Shown here one piece after another: positions 36,377-45,267 of a stretch of DNA of 64,000 nucleotides. How positions within the stretch are numbered: position 1 is the stretch's first letter; each line of letters starts with the position of its first letter. This stretch comes from Caulobacter radicis. GTDB lineage: Bacteria; Pseudomonadota; Alphaproteobacteria; Caulobacterales; Caulobacteraceae. Below the pieces are notes generated by a model. The model saw only the letters and a list, made by a program, of their open reading frames with translations. It ran no database searches and was not told where the DNA came from. Position numbers and translations under genes: made by a program. The DNA is taken from positions 1 through 64,000 of the forward strand of contig NZ_QDKO01000004.1 in assembly GCF_003094615.1 (NCBI RefSeq), given 5' to 3'.

Positions 36377-37651
36377 ATGGAGGGCTGGAAGAACTGGTCG
36401 GGCAGCGTCGAGGCGACGCCCAGCAGCATAGCCCCGCCGCGCACGCTCGACGAATTGTCGGGCCTCGTCCGCGAGGCCGGCAAGGTCCGCGTCGTCGGGG
36501 CCGGCCACTCGTTCATGCCGCTGTGCGAGACGGACGGCCTGCTGCTGGACCTGTCGGACCTGGAAGGCGCCGTCGAGATCGCGCCCGACCGCAAGACCGT
36601 CTGGGCCCCGGCCGGCTGGAGCCTCAAGCGCCTGACCGCCGCCCTCTGGGCGCAAGACCTGTCGCTGATCAATCAGGGCGACATCAATCCGCAATCGCTG
36701 GCCGGGGCCACGGCCACCGGCACCCACGGCACCGGCGCGGAACTGGGCAGCCTGTCGACCCAGGCCTGCGGCTTCCGGCTGATGACCGCCGACGGCCGCC
36801 TCGTCGAATGCGGACCGGACCAGGAGCCCGAGCTCTACCAGGCCCAGCGCGTCTCGCTCGGGCTGCTGGGCGTGGCCGTCGCCATCCGCATCAACGTCAT
36901 CCCGGCCTACTACCTGGAAGAGCGTGTCAGCCGGATGCCCCTCGCCGAGGTCGCCGAGCGCCTCGACGACCTGGCCGCCGCCACCCGGCACATGGAGTTC
37001 TGGGTCTTTCCCTATAGCGACGACGTCATCTTCAAGACCCTGCACCCCGTCGCGCCCGAGGCCGCCGACGAAACCCTGGGCAAGAGCGGCGAAGGCGACG
37101 AGGACACCTTCCGGACGATCTGCGACCTGTGCGCCGCCCTGCCCGTCCTGACCGCGCCGCTGCAAAAGCTGATGATGAAGGTCGCCGGCAAGCCCGCCCG
37201 CCGCGCCGGCCCGGCCTTCGAGGTCTTCCCCTCCGAGCGGAATGTCCGCTTCGAGGAGATGGAGTACGAGATGCCGCGCGCCGCCGGCCTGCCCACCCTG
37301 CGGGCGGCCATGGCCCATATCCGCAAGCGCCGTCTGCCGATCACCTTCCCGTTCGAGTTCCGCCTGGTGGCCGGCGACGACATCTGGATGAGTCCGTTCA
37401 ACATCGGCGCGGGCGCCTCGATCTCGTTCCACCAGTACGCCAAGATGCCCTGGCGGCCGGCCTTCGCCGAGATGGAGGCCGTGCTGGCCGACAGCGGCGG
37501 TCGACCCCACTGGGCCAAGCGCCATACCCTCACCCCGGCCGACGTCCACCGCCTCTATCCCCGCGCCGGCGACTTCCTGCGGGTGCGAAAGGCCTGGGAC
37601 CCGACCGGCAAGTTCGCCAACGCCCACCTGACCCAGCTCTTCGGACTCTAG
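36377..37651 (+). CDS. FAD-linked sugar-1,4-lactone oxidase (D-arabinono-lactone oxidase family)
   Basis: A 424-residue flavoprotein. The N-terminal FAD domain has VVGAGHSFMPL, where the histidine is the usual site of covalent flavin attachment in this family, and TATGTHGTG downstream. The C-terminal ALO domain ends HRLYPRAGDFLRVRKAWDPTGKFANAHL, typical of aldonolactone oxidases. These enzymes oxidise lactones such as L-gulono- or D-arabinono-1,4-lactone. The bacterial substrate is uncertain and could be a xylitol-type alcohol. The D-amino-acid enzyme follows after ten bases, so they may form an operon. Confidence 0.88.
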   Translation: MEGWKNWSGSVEATPSSIAPPRTLDELSGLVREAGKVRVVGAGHSFMPLCETDGLLLDLSDLEGAVEIAPDRKTVWAPAGWSLKRLTAALWAQDLSLINQGDINPQSLAGATATGTHGTGAELGSLSTQACGFRLMTADGRLVECGPDQEPELYQAQRVSLGLLGVAVAIRINVIPAYYLEERVSRMPLAEVAERLDDLAAATRHMEFWVFPYSDDVIFKTLHPVAPEAADETLGKSGEGDEDTFRTICDLCAALPVLTAPLQKLMMKVAGKPARRAGPAFEVFPSERNVRFEEMEYEMPRAAGLPTLRAAMAHIRKRRLPITFPFEFRLVAGDDIWMSPFNIGAGASISFHQYAKMPWRPAFAEMEAVLADSGGRPHWAKRHTLTPADVHRLYPRAGDFLRVRKAWDPTGKFANAHLTQLFGL

Positions 37652-37661
37652 AGACAAGCAG

Positions 37662-38822
37662 ATGACCGACATCGCCCTGCACGCCGGCCTCATCGGTCAG
37701 TCCGGCTCGCGCGAGCAACTGAACACCCCCGTCCTGGTCGTGGATCGCGCCGCGCTGAGCGCCAACATCGCGACCATGGCCGCCTTCGCCGCCTCCAAGG
37801 GCCTGAAGCTTCGCCCGCACGCCAAGACCCACAAGAGCGCCGACATCGCCCGCCTTCAACTGGAAGCCGGCGCCGTGGGCCTGTGCTGCGCCAAGATCGG
37901 CGAGGCCGAGGCCCTGGCGGCGCAGGGCGTCTCGAGCGGCCTGCTGATCACCTCGCCCGTCGTGTCGGCTCCCGCCATCGCCCGGCTGGTCGCGCTGAAC
38001 CTGGCGACCGAGGGCCTCAAGGTCGTCGTCGATCACCCCGACAACGTCGCCGCCCTGGGCGCGGCGGCCAGCGCGAGCGGCAAGCCGCTGGAGGTGCTGA
38101 TCGACTTGGATCCCGGCATCCACCGCACCGGCGTCGCCTCGCCCCAGGCCGCCGTCGCCCTGTTCGAGGCGATCAAGGCCCAGTCGTCCCTGACCTATGC
38201 CGGCCTGCAATGCTATTGCGGCGTCCAGCAGCACATCGAGGCCTTCGACGTCCGCAAGACGGCCCTGGAGGATCGCGGGGCCTACATCCGCGAGGTCGTG
38301 GACGCCCTGACCGCCGCCGGCGGCGCGCCGCCGATCGTCAGCGGCTCGGGCACCGGCTCGCACCGCATCGACGCCGAACTCGGTCTGTTCACCGAGTTTC
38401 AGGTCGGTTCCTACGTGTTCATGGACGACCAGTACCTGGCCTGCGACCTGACGGGTGATGGTGATGGGGCCCGCGCCGACGCCAGTCCCTACCGGCGCTC
38501 GCTGTTCATCGACGCCCGCGTTGTCAGCGCCAACAGCCCCGGCATGGTCACCGTCGACGCCGGCTTCAAGGCGATGTCGACCGACGCCGATCCGCCGCAG
38601 GTCTTCGCCGGCGCGCCGGAAGGCTCGCGCTACTTCTTCATGGGCGACGAGCACGGCGCCCTGGTCCCGTCGTCCGGCTCGCCCCCGCCCCTGGGCGCCC
38701 GCGTGACCCTGGCCGCCCCGCACTGCGACCCGACCGTGAACCTCTACGACGCCTATCACGTGGTCGAGGGCGACACGCTGGTGGCCATCTGGCCGGTCAC
38801 GGCGCGCGGACGGTCGCGGTAG
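37662..38822 (+). CDS. DSD1-family PLP enzyme (D-threonine aldolase / D-serine dehydratase-like)
   Basis: A 386-residue enzyme with an alanine-racemase-like barrel and a C-terminal beta domain. PLP should bind K55 in RPHAKTHK. The C-terminal APHCDPTVN supplies the histidine and cysteine zinc ligands seen in D-serine dehydratase. Either D-threonine aldolase or D-serine dehydratase activity is possible. It follows the lactone oxidase gene closely, and an inverted repeat follows it. Confidence 0.9.
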   Translation: MTDIALHAGLIGQSGSREQLNTPVLVVDRAALSANIATMAAFAASKGLKLRPHAKTHKSADIARLQLEAGAVGLCCAKIGEAEALAAQGVSSGLLITSPVVSAPAIARLVALNLATEGLKVVVDHPDNVAALGAAASASGKPLEVLIDLDPGIHRTGVASPQAAVALFEAIKAQSSLTYAGLQCYCGVQQHIEAFDVRKTALEDRGAYIREVVDALTAAGGAPPIVSGSGTGSHRIDAELGLFTEFQVGSYVFMDDQYLACDLTGDGDGARADASPYRRSLFIDARVVSANSPGMVTVDAGFKAMSTDADPPQVFAGAPEGSRYFFMGDEHGALVPSSGSPPPLGARVTLAAPHCDPTVNLYDAYHVVEGDTLVAIWPVTARGRSR

Positions 38823-38834
38823 GCTCCGCCCCAA

Positions 38835-38977
38835 CCTCCCGCCATTCCCGCCCTTGTGGCGGGACCCGCTGGTTCCGTTCGCACGTGAAGTTCAAGCGGC
38901 GCGCCGAGCGCGCCGTCCCATCCGCACCTGCGGCTGACAGAGAGGTTCCCGCCACAAGAGCGGAAATGACGGGAGGG
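38835..38977. repeat. Inverted repeat, family C
   Basis: Left arm CCTCCCGCCATTCCCGCC (from 38835) continues through CTTGTGGCGGGA and is mirrored by GGTTCCCGCCACAAGAGCGG and AATGACGGGAGG, ending at 38977. The middle holds CGGCGCGCCGAGCGCGCCG. It fills most of the gap before the lptC-like gene and could hold that gene's promoter in its right part. Confidence 0.75.
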
Positions 38978-39055
38978 AGGGCGGCGAGAAAAACCGCTTT
39001 GGCGTCGGGCGCGTTGAAGACTATCCATGGCGTCCGTTCTGGATCGTCCGCCCGC

Positions 39056-39670
39056 ATGACCACCGCCGCCCTCTCCGCCGCTCCCGCCAAGAAGCCCCGC
39101 CGCAACCGGCGTCGGCCCTCGGCGCGCTGGGCGCGCGCGGGCCTGCTGGTGCTGGCGGTCGGCGTGTCGGGCGTGGTGATCGGCCAGACGACCCTACGTA
39201 TGCTCGACACTCACAACGCCTCCAAGGTCGCCGCCGCCGCGCCGCTGGCCATGGACAATCCGCGCTTCACCGGCGCGATGCGCGACGGCCGCGCCTTCCT
39301 GATCACCGCCCGCCGCGCCGAGCGCGACGCGGCCGATCCCAACAAGGTCAAGCTGGTCGAGCCGACCCTGGTGCGCGGCTACGGCGAGCCCGACGCCAGC
39401 AAGGTGACCTCCAAGGACGGGATCTACCAGGAAGCCCAGAACATTCTGGTGCTGACGAAGGACGTGAAGATCGACAACGGCCAGGGCTACCAGTTCGCCT
39501 CGCAGGAAGCCCGCATCGACACCAAGACCGGCGAGGTCGTCGGCGGCGCGCCGGTGGCCGGCGCCGGCCCGCGCGGCAATGTCAGCGCCGACAGCTACAG
39601 CGTCAGCGACAAGGGCGACCGCGTGGTCTTCAAGGGCCGCGTCCGCACCCGCGTCCAGCCCACCAACTAG
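39056..39670 (+). CDS. LptC-family periplasmic protein (first gene of the sphingolipid arm)
   Basis: A 204-residue protein with a basic cytoplasmic tail, one transmembrane helix (about 26-44, RAGLLVLAVGVSGVVIG) and a periplasmic beta-jellyroll of the LptC type (PRFTGAMRDGRAFLITA, then LVLTKDVKIDNGQGYQFASQEARID). LptC passes lipopolysaccharide from the LptB2FG pump to the LptA bridge. Here it heads the run that leads into ceramide genes, and LptF- and LptG-like genes occur at 52.8-55.1 kb. It may be the general LptC or a lipid-specific paralogue; the window cannot decide. ATG 39056 gives a family-like start. Confidence 0.82.
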   Translation: MTTAALSAAPAKKPRRNRRRPSARWARAGLLVLAVGVSGVVIGQTTLRMLDTHNASKVAAAAPLAMDNPRFTGAMRDGRAFLITARRAERDAADPNKVKLVEPTLVRGYGEPDASKVTSKDGIYQEAQNILVLTKDVKIDNGQGYQFASQEARIDTKTGEVVGGAPVAGAGPRGNVSADSYSVSDKGDRVVFKGRVRTRVQPTN

Positions 39671-39681
39671 GTCCCCGACCG

Positions 39682-40842
39682 ATGACCGGCCTCGGCCTCC
39701 TGGACCAGCAACGGGCCCGCGCGACGCGCGTGTGCTTCCTCTACATCGCCCAGCCGCACCAGGTCTGGCACAGCCTGTCGATCGCCGTGGCCATGGCCCG
39801 CGCCTGGCCGGAGATCCGGGTCGAGATCGCCGCCACCTCGGCCGGGCACCTCGACTACATCCAGGGCATGCTGGACGGCCTGGGCGGTGCGCCGATCACC
39901 CTGCGCCTGCTGCCGCCGGCCTGGCTGCGGCGACTGTCCAGGACCGCCCCGCCGCCCAAGGCCCTGATGCTGGCCCTGAACGCCGGCCGGCTGGCCGCCT
40001 ACGACGCCGTGGTCACGCCCGAACGCACCACCGCCCTGCTGCGCAAGCTGGGCGTGCGCCGCACCGCTCTGGTCTACACCCAGCACGGGGCCGGCGATCG
40101 CGGCGGCCCGTTCGAACCGCGCCTGCGCGTCTTCGACCTGGTGATGGCCGCCGGTCCCAAGCAGCGCGACCGGATGGTCGACGAAGGCTGGGTCCGTCCC
40201 GAGGCCTGCGCAATGGTCGGCTATCCCAAGTTCGACCTCGTCGACGCCCTGCCGCCCAGCGCCACCCCGGCCTTCGCCAAGGCCCTGCCGACCGTGGTCT
40301 ACAACCCGCACTTTCACGAGACCCTCGGTTCGTGGAGCGCCTTCGGCCTGTCGATCCTCGAGCAGTTCGCCGCCGACGAGCGGTTCAACCTGATCTTCGC
40401 CCCGCACGTGCGACTGTTCGAGACCGCTTCGGAGGCCGATCGCCGCGCCGTCGCCGCCTTCGAGGGCCACCCGCGCATCCACCTCGACCTCGGCGGCCCG
40501 GCCGCCTTCGACATGACCTATACGCGGCTCGCCGACCTCTATCTCGGCGACGTCTCCAGCCAGGTCTACGAGTTCCTGCGTACGCCCAAGCCCTGCCTGT
40601 TCCTCAATCCCAGCCATGCCGACTGGAAGGGCGACGAGAGCTTCCATCACTGGCTGTACGGCCCGGTGCGCGAGACCGCCGACGACATCTGCGACGCGGT
40701 CGCCGCCGCCATCGCCGGGCACGGCGACTTCCTGGAGGCCCAGAAGGTCGGCGTCGCCGAGACCTTCGACATCACCTCCGTCCCTTCGTCGCAGCGCGCC
40801 GCCCGCGCCATCGTCGACCGCCTGGCCGTCCTCGACCGATGA
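39682..40842 (+). CDS. CDP-glycerol glycerophosphotransferase-like / glycosyltransferase-like protein
   Basis: A 386-residue cytosolic protein with a two-domain GT-B-like pattern. Early parts read VCFLYIAQPHQVWHSLSIA, the middle ALVYTQHGAGDR and PTVVYNPHFHETLGSW, and the end DLYLGDVSSQVYEFL followed by FLNPSHADWKGDES. The last two segments resemble the nucleotide and acceptor region of CDP-glycerol glycerophosphotransferases (TagB/TagF type). Its ATG lies 11 bases after the lptC-like gene, and its stop overlaps the flippase start. In this context it might add a glycerol-type or sugar head group to a lipid. The exact reaction is unknown. Confidence 0.65.
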   Translation: MTGLGLLDQQRARATRVCFLYIAQPHQVWHSLSIAVAMARAWPEIRVEIAATSAGHLDYIQGMLDGLGGAPITLRLLPPAWLRRLSRTAPPPKALMLALNAGRLAAYDAVVTPERTTALLRKLGVRRTALVYTQHGAGDRGGPFEPRLRVFDLVMAAGPKQRDRMVDEGWVRPEACAMVGYPKFDLVDALPPSATPAFAKALPTVVYNPHFHETLGSWSAFGLSILEQFAADERFNLIFAPHVRLFETASEADRRAVAAFEGHPRIHLDLGGPAAFDMTYTRLADLYLGDVSSQVYEFLRTPKPCLFLNPSHADWKGDESFHHWLYGPVRETADDICDAVAAAIAGHGDFLEAQKVGVAETFDITSVPSSQRAARAIVDRLAVLDR

Positions 40843-42251
40843 ACGCGACCGTCAAGGACGCGCCCCCAAAGGACGCGAAGGTCAATCCCCTGGCCAGGAT
40901 GCTGGCCAATGTCGGCGCCCTGCTGAGCGGCCGTGGGGTCAACGCCGTGGTGGGCCTGGCCTATATCGCGGTGACCACCCGCAGCCTCGGCATCGAGGTC
41001 TTCGGCTTTTTGATCCTGATCAACGCCTTCGCCCAGGCGCTGGGCGAGATGGCCAAGTTCCAGTCCTGGCAGACCGTCGTGCAGTACGGCGCCAAGCCGC
41101 TGATGGACGGCGACCGCAGGACCTTCCAGCAGGTGATGCGCCTGGCCCTGGTGCTCGACGGCATCGGCGCGGTCGCCGGCGTGGCCATCGGCGTGGCCGG
41201 CTGCCTGCTGTTCAGCCACTACATGGGCTGGCCCGACAACCTGGCGCCGGCCGCCGCGCTCTACTGCCTGTCGGTCGGGGTCATGACCTCGGCCACGGGC
41301 GTCGGCCTGCTGCGCCTTTTCGACCGCTTCCGCATGCTGGCCGCCGAGCAGGTGGTGTCGTCCGTCGTGCGCCTGATCGGCTGCGTGATCGCCGCCTCCA
41401 TGGATGCGCCGATCGAGATGTTCTTGCTGGCCTGGGCGGCCGGCACCGTGGCCTCGTTCCTCTATGTCGCCGCCATCGCCGTCTGGAGCCTGCTGCAACG
41501 GGGATTGCTGAACGGCTTCAGCCTGTTCGGCCCGCTGGGCGACGGTCTGCCGGGCGTCTGGCGCTTCGCCTGGGCGACCAATTTCAGCAGCACCATCGAG
41601 GTCGGCTTCACCCACGTCCTGACCCTGGCCATCGGCGCGCTGGTCGGCCCCGCCCAGGCCGCCATGTGGCGCGTCGGCCGCCAGGTGGCCGACGGCATGG
41701 CCAAGCCCGCGCGCCTGATGCTGCCCGCCCTGCATCCCGAGTTCGCCCGTCTGCGCGCGCAGAAGGACGACGCGGCCATGCTGCGCCTGGCCCGCCAGAT
41801 CGCCCTGATCGGCGGCGGCGTCGCCGGCGTGCTGCTGGCGGTCTGCCTGCTGGCCGGCCCCTGGCTGCTGACCGTGATCATGGGCCCCGAATACGCCTCG
41901 GCCGCCGGCATCATGAGCTGGCAGGTGGCCGCCGCCGCGATCAGCATCATGGCCCTGCCGATCGAGCCGATGCTGGTGTCGATGCACGCGGCCGGCGCCG
42001 CCCTGCGCGTGCGCATCGTCGTCATCGCCATCTACTTCGCCGCCCTCGTGCCGCTGCTTCAGGTCTTCGACCTGACCGGCGCCGGCGCGGCCCTGGTCCT
42101 GGCCTCGACCTGCATGGCGATCGGCATGTTCATCACCCTCCGGTCGCGTCTCGCAGCGGAAGCCGCCGCAGAGCGCGAGGACAAAAGCGCCGTCATGCTT
42201 GAACAGACTTGCGCGGAACCCCTGAACGAGCGCAAAGGCGATCCGCAATGA
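40839..42251 (+). CDS. Polysaccharide/lipid flippase of the MOP (Wzx-like) superfamily
   Basis: A 470-residue integral membrane protein with about 12 hydrophobic helices, beginning NPLARMLANVGALLSGRGVN and containing the family region VVQYGAKPLMDGDRRTFQQVM. MOP flippases move lipid-linked sugars across the inner membrane. Its ATG overlaps the previous stop (ATGA), and its own stop overlaps the acyl-ACP synthetase start. The reading frame continues open upstream to 39579, but that part is a shadow of lptC and the GT-like gene. A role in moving a sphingolipid or its head-group precursor is inferred from position. Confidence 0.8.
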   Translation: MNATVKDAPPKDAKVNPLARMLANVGALLSGRGVNAVVGLAYIAVTTRSLGIEVFGFLILINAFAQALGEMAKFQSWQTVVQYGAKPLMDGDRRTFQQVMRLALVLDGIGAVAGVAIGVAGCLLFSHYMGWPDNLAPAAALYCLSVGVMTSATGVGLLRLFDRFRMLAAEQVVSSVVRLIGCVIAASMDAPIEMFLLAWAAGTVASFLYVAAIAVWSLLQRGLLNGFSLFGPLGDGLPGVWRFAWATNFSSTIEVGFTHVLTLAIGALVGPAQAAMWRVGRQVADGMAKPARLMLPALHPEFARLRAQKDDAAMLRLARQIALIGGGVAGVLLAVCLLAGPWLLTVIMGPEYASAAGIMSWQVAAAAISIMALPIEPMLVSMHAAGAALRVRIVVIAIYFAALVPLLQVFDLTGAGAALVLASTCMAIGMFITLRSRLAAEAAAEREDKSAVMLEQTCAEPLNERKGDPQ

Positions 42252-43960
42252 ATACGCCCACCGCTTCCGGCAGGACCGTCCGTCTCGCCGACTTCCCGAC
42301 CCTGACCGCCGCCCTGGATTTCGCCGCGACCGGCGAGACCGGGATCAACCTGCATTCGCTGCGCGGCGAACTGGTCGAGGCCCTGACCTACGCCGCCCTG
42401 CGCGAGCAGGCCCAAGGCCTGGCCCGCCGCCTGCTGGCCGCCGGCTCCAAGGTGGGCGACAGCGTCGCCCTGATCGCCGAGACCGAAGGCGACTTCGTGC
42501 GCGCCTTCTTCGCCTGCCAATATGCGGGCCTGGTTCCCGCGCCCCTGCCCCTGCCCGCGCCGCTGGGCGGTCGCGAGGCCTATATCGAGCAGATCGGCCG
42601 CATGTGCGCCTCTGCCCATGCGAAGATCCTGATCGGCCCGTCGGGCATGGCCGAGTGGCTCAAGCAGATCGGCGACGCCGCCGGCCTCGACTTCGCCGGC
42701 CCGCTGTCGGAGCTGCCGGAAGACGCCGGCGCGGCCCTGCCGGAAATCACGCTCGAGCACCCCTGCTATCTGCAGTTCTCGTCGGGCAGCACCCGCTTCC
42801 CCACCGGCGTGCTGGTGACGCACAAGGCCCTGATGGCCAACGCCGTGGCCATCACCCGCGACGGCCTGCAGGTGAAACCGGAAGACCGCGCCGTCTCGTG
42901 GCTGCCGCTCTATCACGACATGGGCCTGATCGGCTTCCTGCTGAGCCCGCTGACCAGCCAGATGAGCGTCGACCTGCTGCCCACCGGCGCCTTCGTGCGC
43001 CGGCCGCTGCTGTGGCTCGACCTGATCAGCCGCAACGGCGGCACGATCGCCTATAGCCCGACCTTCGGCTACGAGCTGTGCGCCCGCCGCGCCGAGGCCG
43101 CCTCGATCGACCACCTGGACCTGTCGCGCTGGCGCAGCGCCGGCCTGGGCGGCGACATGATCCGCACGGCCCCCGTCGAGGCCTTTGCGGAACGGTTCGC
43201 CGCCGTCGGCTTCTCGGAAAAGGCCTATGTGGCCAGCTACGGCATGGCCGAGGCAACCCTGGCCCTCTCCATGGCCCCGCTGGGCAAGGGCCTGCGCGTC
43301 GAGATCCTCGACATCGAGCGCCTGGAGCGCGACGACCTGGCCGTCACGGTCGGCGCCGACGCGCCCCGCGCCCGGGCCTTCGCCCGCTGCGGCCCGGCCC
43401 TGCCCCACCACCAGCTGGAAGTGCGCGACGCCGACGGCAAGCCGGTCGCCGAGCGCCAGGTCGGCCGCATCTTCGCCAAGGGCCCCAGCCTGATGGGCGG
43501 CTATTTCGAGCAGCCGGAGGAGACCGCCCGCGTGCTCGACGCCGACGGCTGGCTCGACACCGGCGACCTCGGCTTCCTGGTCGAGGGCGAGATCGTCATC
43601 ACCGGCCGCGCCAAGGACCTGATCATCCTCAACGGCCGCAACATCTGGCCGCAGGACCTGGAATGGACCGCCGAGCGCGAGGTCCCGGGCCTGCGCAGCG
43701 GCGACGTGGCGGCCTTCTCCGTGCCCGGCGACGCGGCGGAAGAAGAGATCGTCACCATCCTGGTCCAGGCCCGCGGCGGCGACGCCGACAGCCGCGCGGC
43801 CCTGGTCGACACCGTGGCCGGCGTGCTGCGCTCGCGCCACGGCGTCGAGACCCAGGTCAAGCTGGTCGGCGCCCACGCCCTGCCCCAGACCTCGTCGGGC
43901 AAGCTCAGCCGCTCCAAGGCCAAGGCCGCCTACTTGGCCGGCGCCTACGAGCGCGCCTGA
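42248..43960 (+). CDS. aasR: Acyl-ACP synthetase of the ceramide pathway (fatty acyl-AMP ligase type)
   Basis: A 570-residue adenylate-forming enzyme. The P-loop-like FSSGSTRFPTGVLVTHKAL, the YSPTFGYELC segment and the A8-type GRAKDLIILNGRNIWPQDLEW near residue 470 are typical of fatty acyl-AMP ligases. It should activate a fatty acid and load it on the acyl carrier protein at 45013. In Caulobacter crescentus a gene with this neighbourhood (called AasR) is required for ceramide synthesis. The start overlaps the flippase stop. The gene name rests on gene order and family. Confidence 0.88.
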   Translation: MNTPTASGRTVRLADFPTLTAALDFAATGETGINLHSLRGELVEALTYAALREQAQGLARRLLAAGSKVGDSVALIAETEGDFVRAFFACQYAGLVPAPLPLPAPLGGREAYIEQIGRMCASAHAKILIGPSGMAEWLKQIGDAAGLDFAGPLSELPEDAGAALPEITLEHPCYLQFSSGSTRFPTGVLVTHKALMANAVAITRDGLQVKPEDRAVSWLPLYHDMGLIGFLLSPLTSQMSVDLLPTGAFVRRPLLWLDLISRNGGTIAYSPTFGYELCARRAEAASIDHLDLSRWRSAGLGGDMIRTAPVEAFAERFAAVGFSEKAYVASYGMAEATLALSMAPLGKGLRVEILDIERLERDDLAVTVGADAPRARAFARCGPALPHHQLEVRDADGKPVAERQVGRIFAKGPSLMGGYFEQPEETARVLDADGWLDTGDLGFLVEGEIVITGRAKDLIILNGRNIWPQDLEWTAEREVPGLRSGDVAAFSVPGDAAEEEIVTILVQARGGDADSRAALVDTVAGVLRSRHGVETQVKLVGAHALPQTSSGKLSRSKAKAAYLAGAYERA

Positions 43961-43961
43961 G

Positions 43962-44933
43962 GTGGAGGGCCCTGAGGCCAAGGACTCGGGGCCTCGCGTC
44001 GTCGCCGTCACCGGCGCGACCGGGTTCCTGGGCCAGCACCTCGTCCGCGCCATCGCCGAACGGGGCCTTGTCCCCCGCATCCTGTCGCGTCGCGATCCGG
44101 TCTCGCCGTTCTGGCGCGGGATCGAGCCGCAGGTGGTGCTGGGCGATCTCGCCCGCCCAGAAGCGCTCGCCCCGCTGTGCGACGGCGCCGACGTGGTGAT
44201 CCACCTGGCCGGCCTGATCAAGGCCGCCGACCGCGCCGCCTTCGACAAGGTCAATGTCGACGGCGCCCGCGCCGCGGCCCAGGCCGCGACCGCCGCCCGC
44301 GCCCGCTTCGTGCTGGTCTCCAGCCTTGCCGCCCGCGAGCCCCGGCTCTCCGACTACGCCGCCAGCAAGCGCGCCGGCGAGGAAGCCGTACTGGCGATCG
44401 CGCCCGAGGCGCTGATCATCCGCCCGCCGGCCATCTACGGCCCCGGCGACCGCGAGACGGTCGGCCTGTTCGCCGCGGCCCAATCCAGCCGCGTGCTGCC
44501 GGTCCTGTCGCCCGCCTCGCGCGTGGCGATGATCGAGGTGCGCGACGCCGCCGCCCAGATCCTCGACCTGGTCACGAGCCGCCGCACGGGCCTGGCCTCG
44601 ATCTGCGACGCCCGGCCCGACGGTTACGCCTGGAGCGAGATCATGACCGCCGCCGCGGTCGCCGTCGGCGCGGGGCGGCCTCGCCTGCTTCGCGTGCCCG
44701 AAGGCCTGATCCGACTGGCCGGAAGCGTCGCCGATGCGGCGAGTAGACTTTCAGGACAACCCTCGGTGTTCGGATCGGGCAAGGCGCGCGAACTGTCGCA
44801 TGCAGATTGGGCGTTTTCGGACGATCCATCCCTTGCGTCGTCGCCGAGTCGTCACGATGTTGCCCGCGGCTTCGGCGAAACCGTCGACTGGTATCGGTCG
44901 GCCGGATGGTTGTCGAAAAAATACAGCGACTAG
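43962..44933 (+). CDS. cerR: NAD(P)-dependent epimerase/reductase (ceramide reductase)
   Basis: A 323-residue extended short-chain dehydrogenase. The Rossmann motif is VVAVTGATGFLGQHL, the active-site serine and tyrosine-lysine are in VLVSSLAAREPR and DYAASKRAGEE (Y-x-x-x-K). In the Caulobacter ceramide pathway an enzyme of this type (CerR) reduces the 3-oxo group of oxidised ceramide, acting after the acyl transfer, unlike the eukaryotic order. GTG 43962 starts one base after the aasR stop. A 79-base gap with palindromes then separates it from acpR. Confidence 0.9.
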   Translation: MEGPEAKDSGPRVVAVTGATGFLGQHLVRAIAERGLVPRILSRRDPVSPFWRGIEPQVVLGDLARPEALAPLCDGADVVIHLAGLIKAADRAAFDKVNVDGARAAAQAATAARARFVLVSSLAAREPRLSDYAASKRAGEEAVLAIAPEALIIRPPAIYGPGDRETVGLFAAAQSSRVLPVLSPASRVAMIEVRDAAAQILDLVTSRRTGLASICDARPDGYAWSEIMTAAAVAVGAGRPRLLRVPEGLIRLAGSVADAASRLSGQPSVFGSGKARELSHADWAFSDDPSLASSPSRHDVARGFGETVDWYRSAGWLSKKYSD

Positions 44934-44944
44934 TTCAATTGTGG

Positions 44945-44985
44945 CAGATATCTGACAGAGACACTGTTACGGTGCGGTCACAGTG
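44945..44985 (+). promoter_or_regulatory. Two palindromes upstream of the acyl carrier protein and spt genes
   Basis: CAGATATCTG (44945-44954) is a perfect ten-base palindrome, and CACTGT-N12-ACAGTG (44962-44985) is a perfect inverted repeat with 12-base spacing. Both are in the 79-base gap before the acpR ATG (45013). They could be operators for a promoter of acpR-spt that works apart from the upstream genes. No regulator in the window is an obvious match. Confidence 0.45.
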
Positions 44986-45012
44986 CTTTGACGGGGGCGT
45001 CTGGCGTTTGGC

Positions 45013-45264
45013 ATGGATACAGTGACAGATCTGAGTTTGCGTGAGATCGGGCTGGCGACGAGCAAGGTGCTCGGCCGCACGGTCGAGGTGACGAACGACA
45101 CCCACATCGGCCGCGACCTGGCCGTGGATTCCCTCGCCCTGATGAACATCGTGATGGAGCTCGAAGACGCCTTCGACATCTCCATCCCGCTCGATCGCCT
45201 CGCCGCGGTGGAAACCGCCGGCGACCTCTCCAAACTGATCAACGATCTCCGAACCAAGGCTTGA
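45013..45264 (+). CDS. acpR: Acyl carrier protein of the ceramide pathway
   Basis: An 83-residue acyl carrier protein with the 4'-phosphopantetheine site at S40 in LAVDSLALM. The helices before and after (IGLATSKVLG, IVMELEDAFDISI) match the four-helix ACP fold. It is not the fatty-acid-synthesis AcpP, since it lies between cerR and spt. In Caulobacter this carrier is required for ceramide synthesis and is thought to present the acyl chain made by the synthetase at 42248 to serine palmitoyltransferase. It starts three bases before spt, so the two are surely co-translated. Confidence 0.92.
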   Translation: MDTVTDLSLREIGLATSKVLGRTVEVTNDTHIGRDLAVDSLALMNIVMELEDAFDISIPLDRLAAVETAGDLSKLINDLRTKA

Positions 45265-45267
45265 CCG

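Noticed and set aside
39579..42251. 890-residue frame joining the flippase to upstream sequence
   Set aside because: The upstream part is out of frame with lptC and the GT-like gene and is arginine-rich; the flippase starts at ATG 40839.
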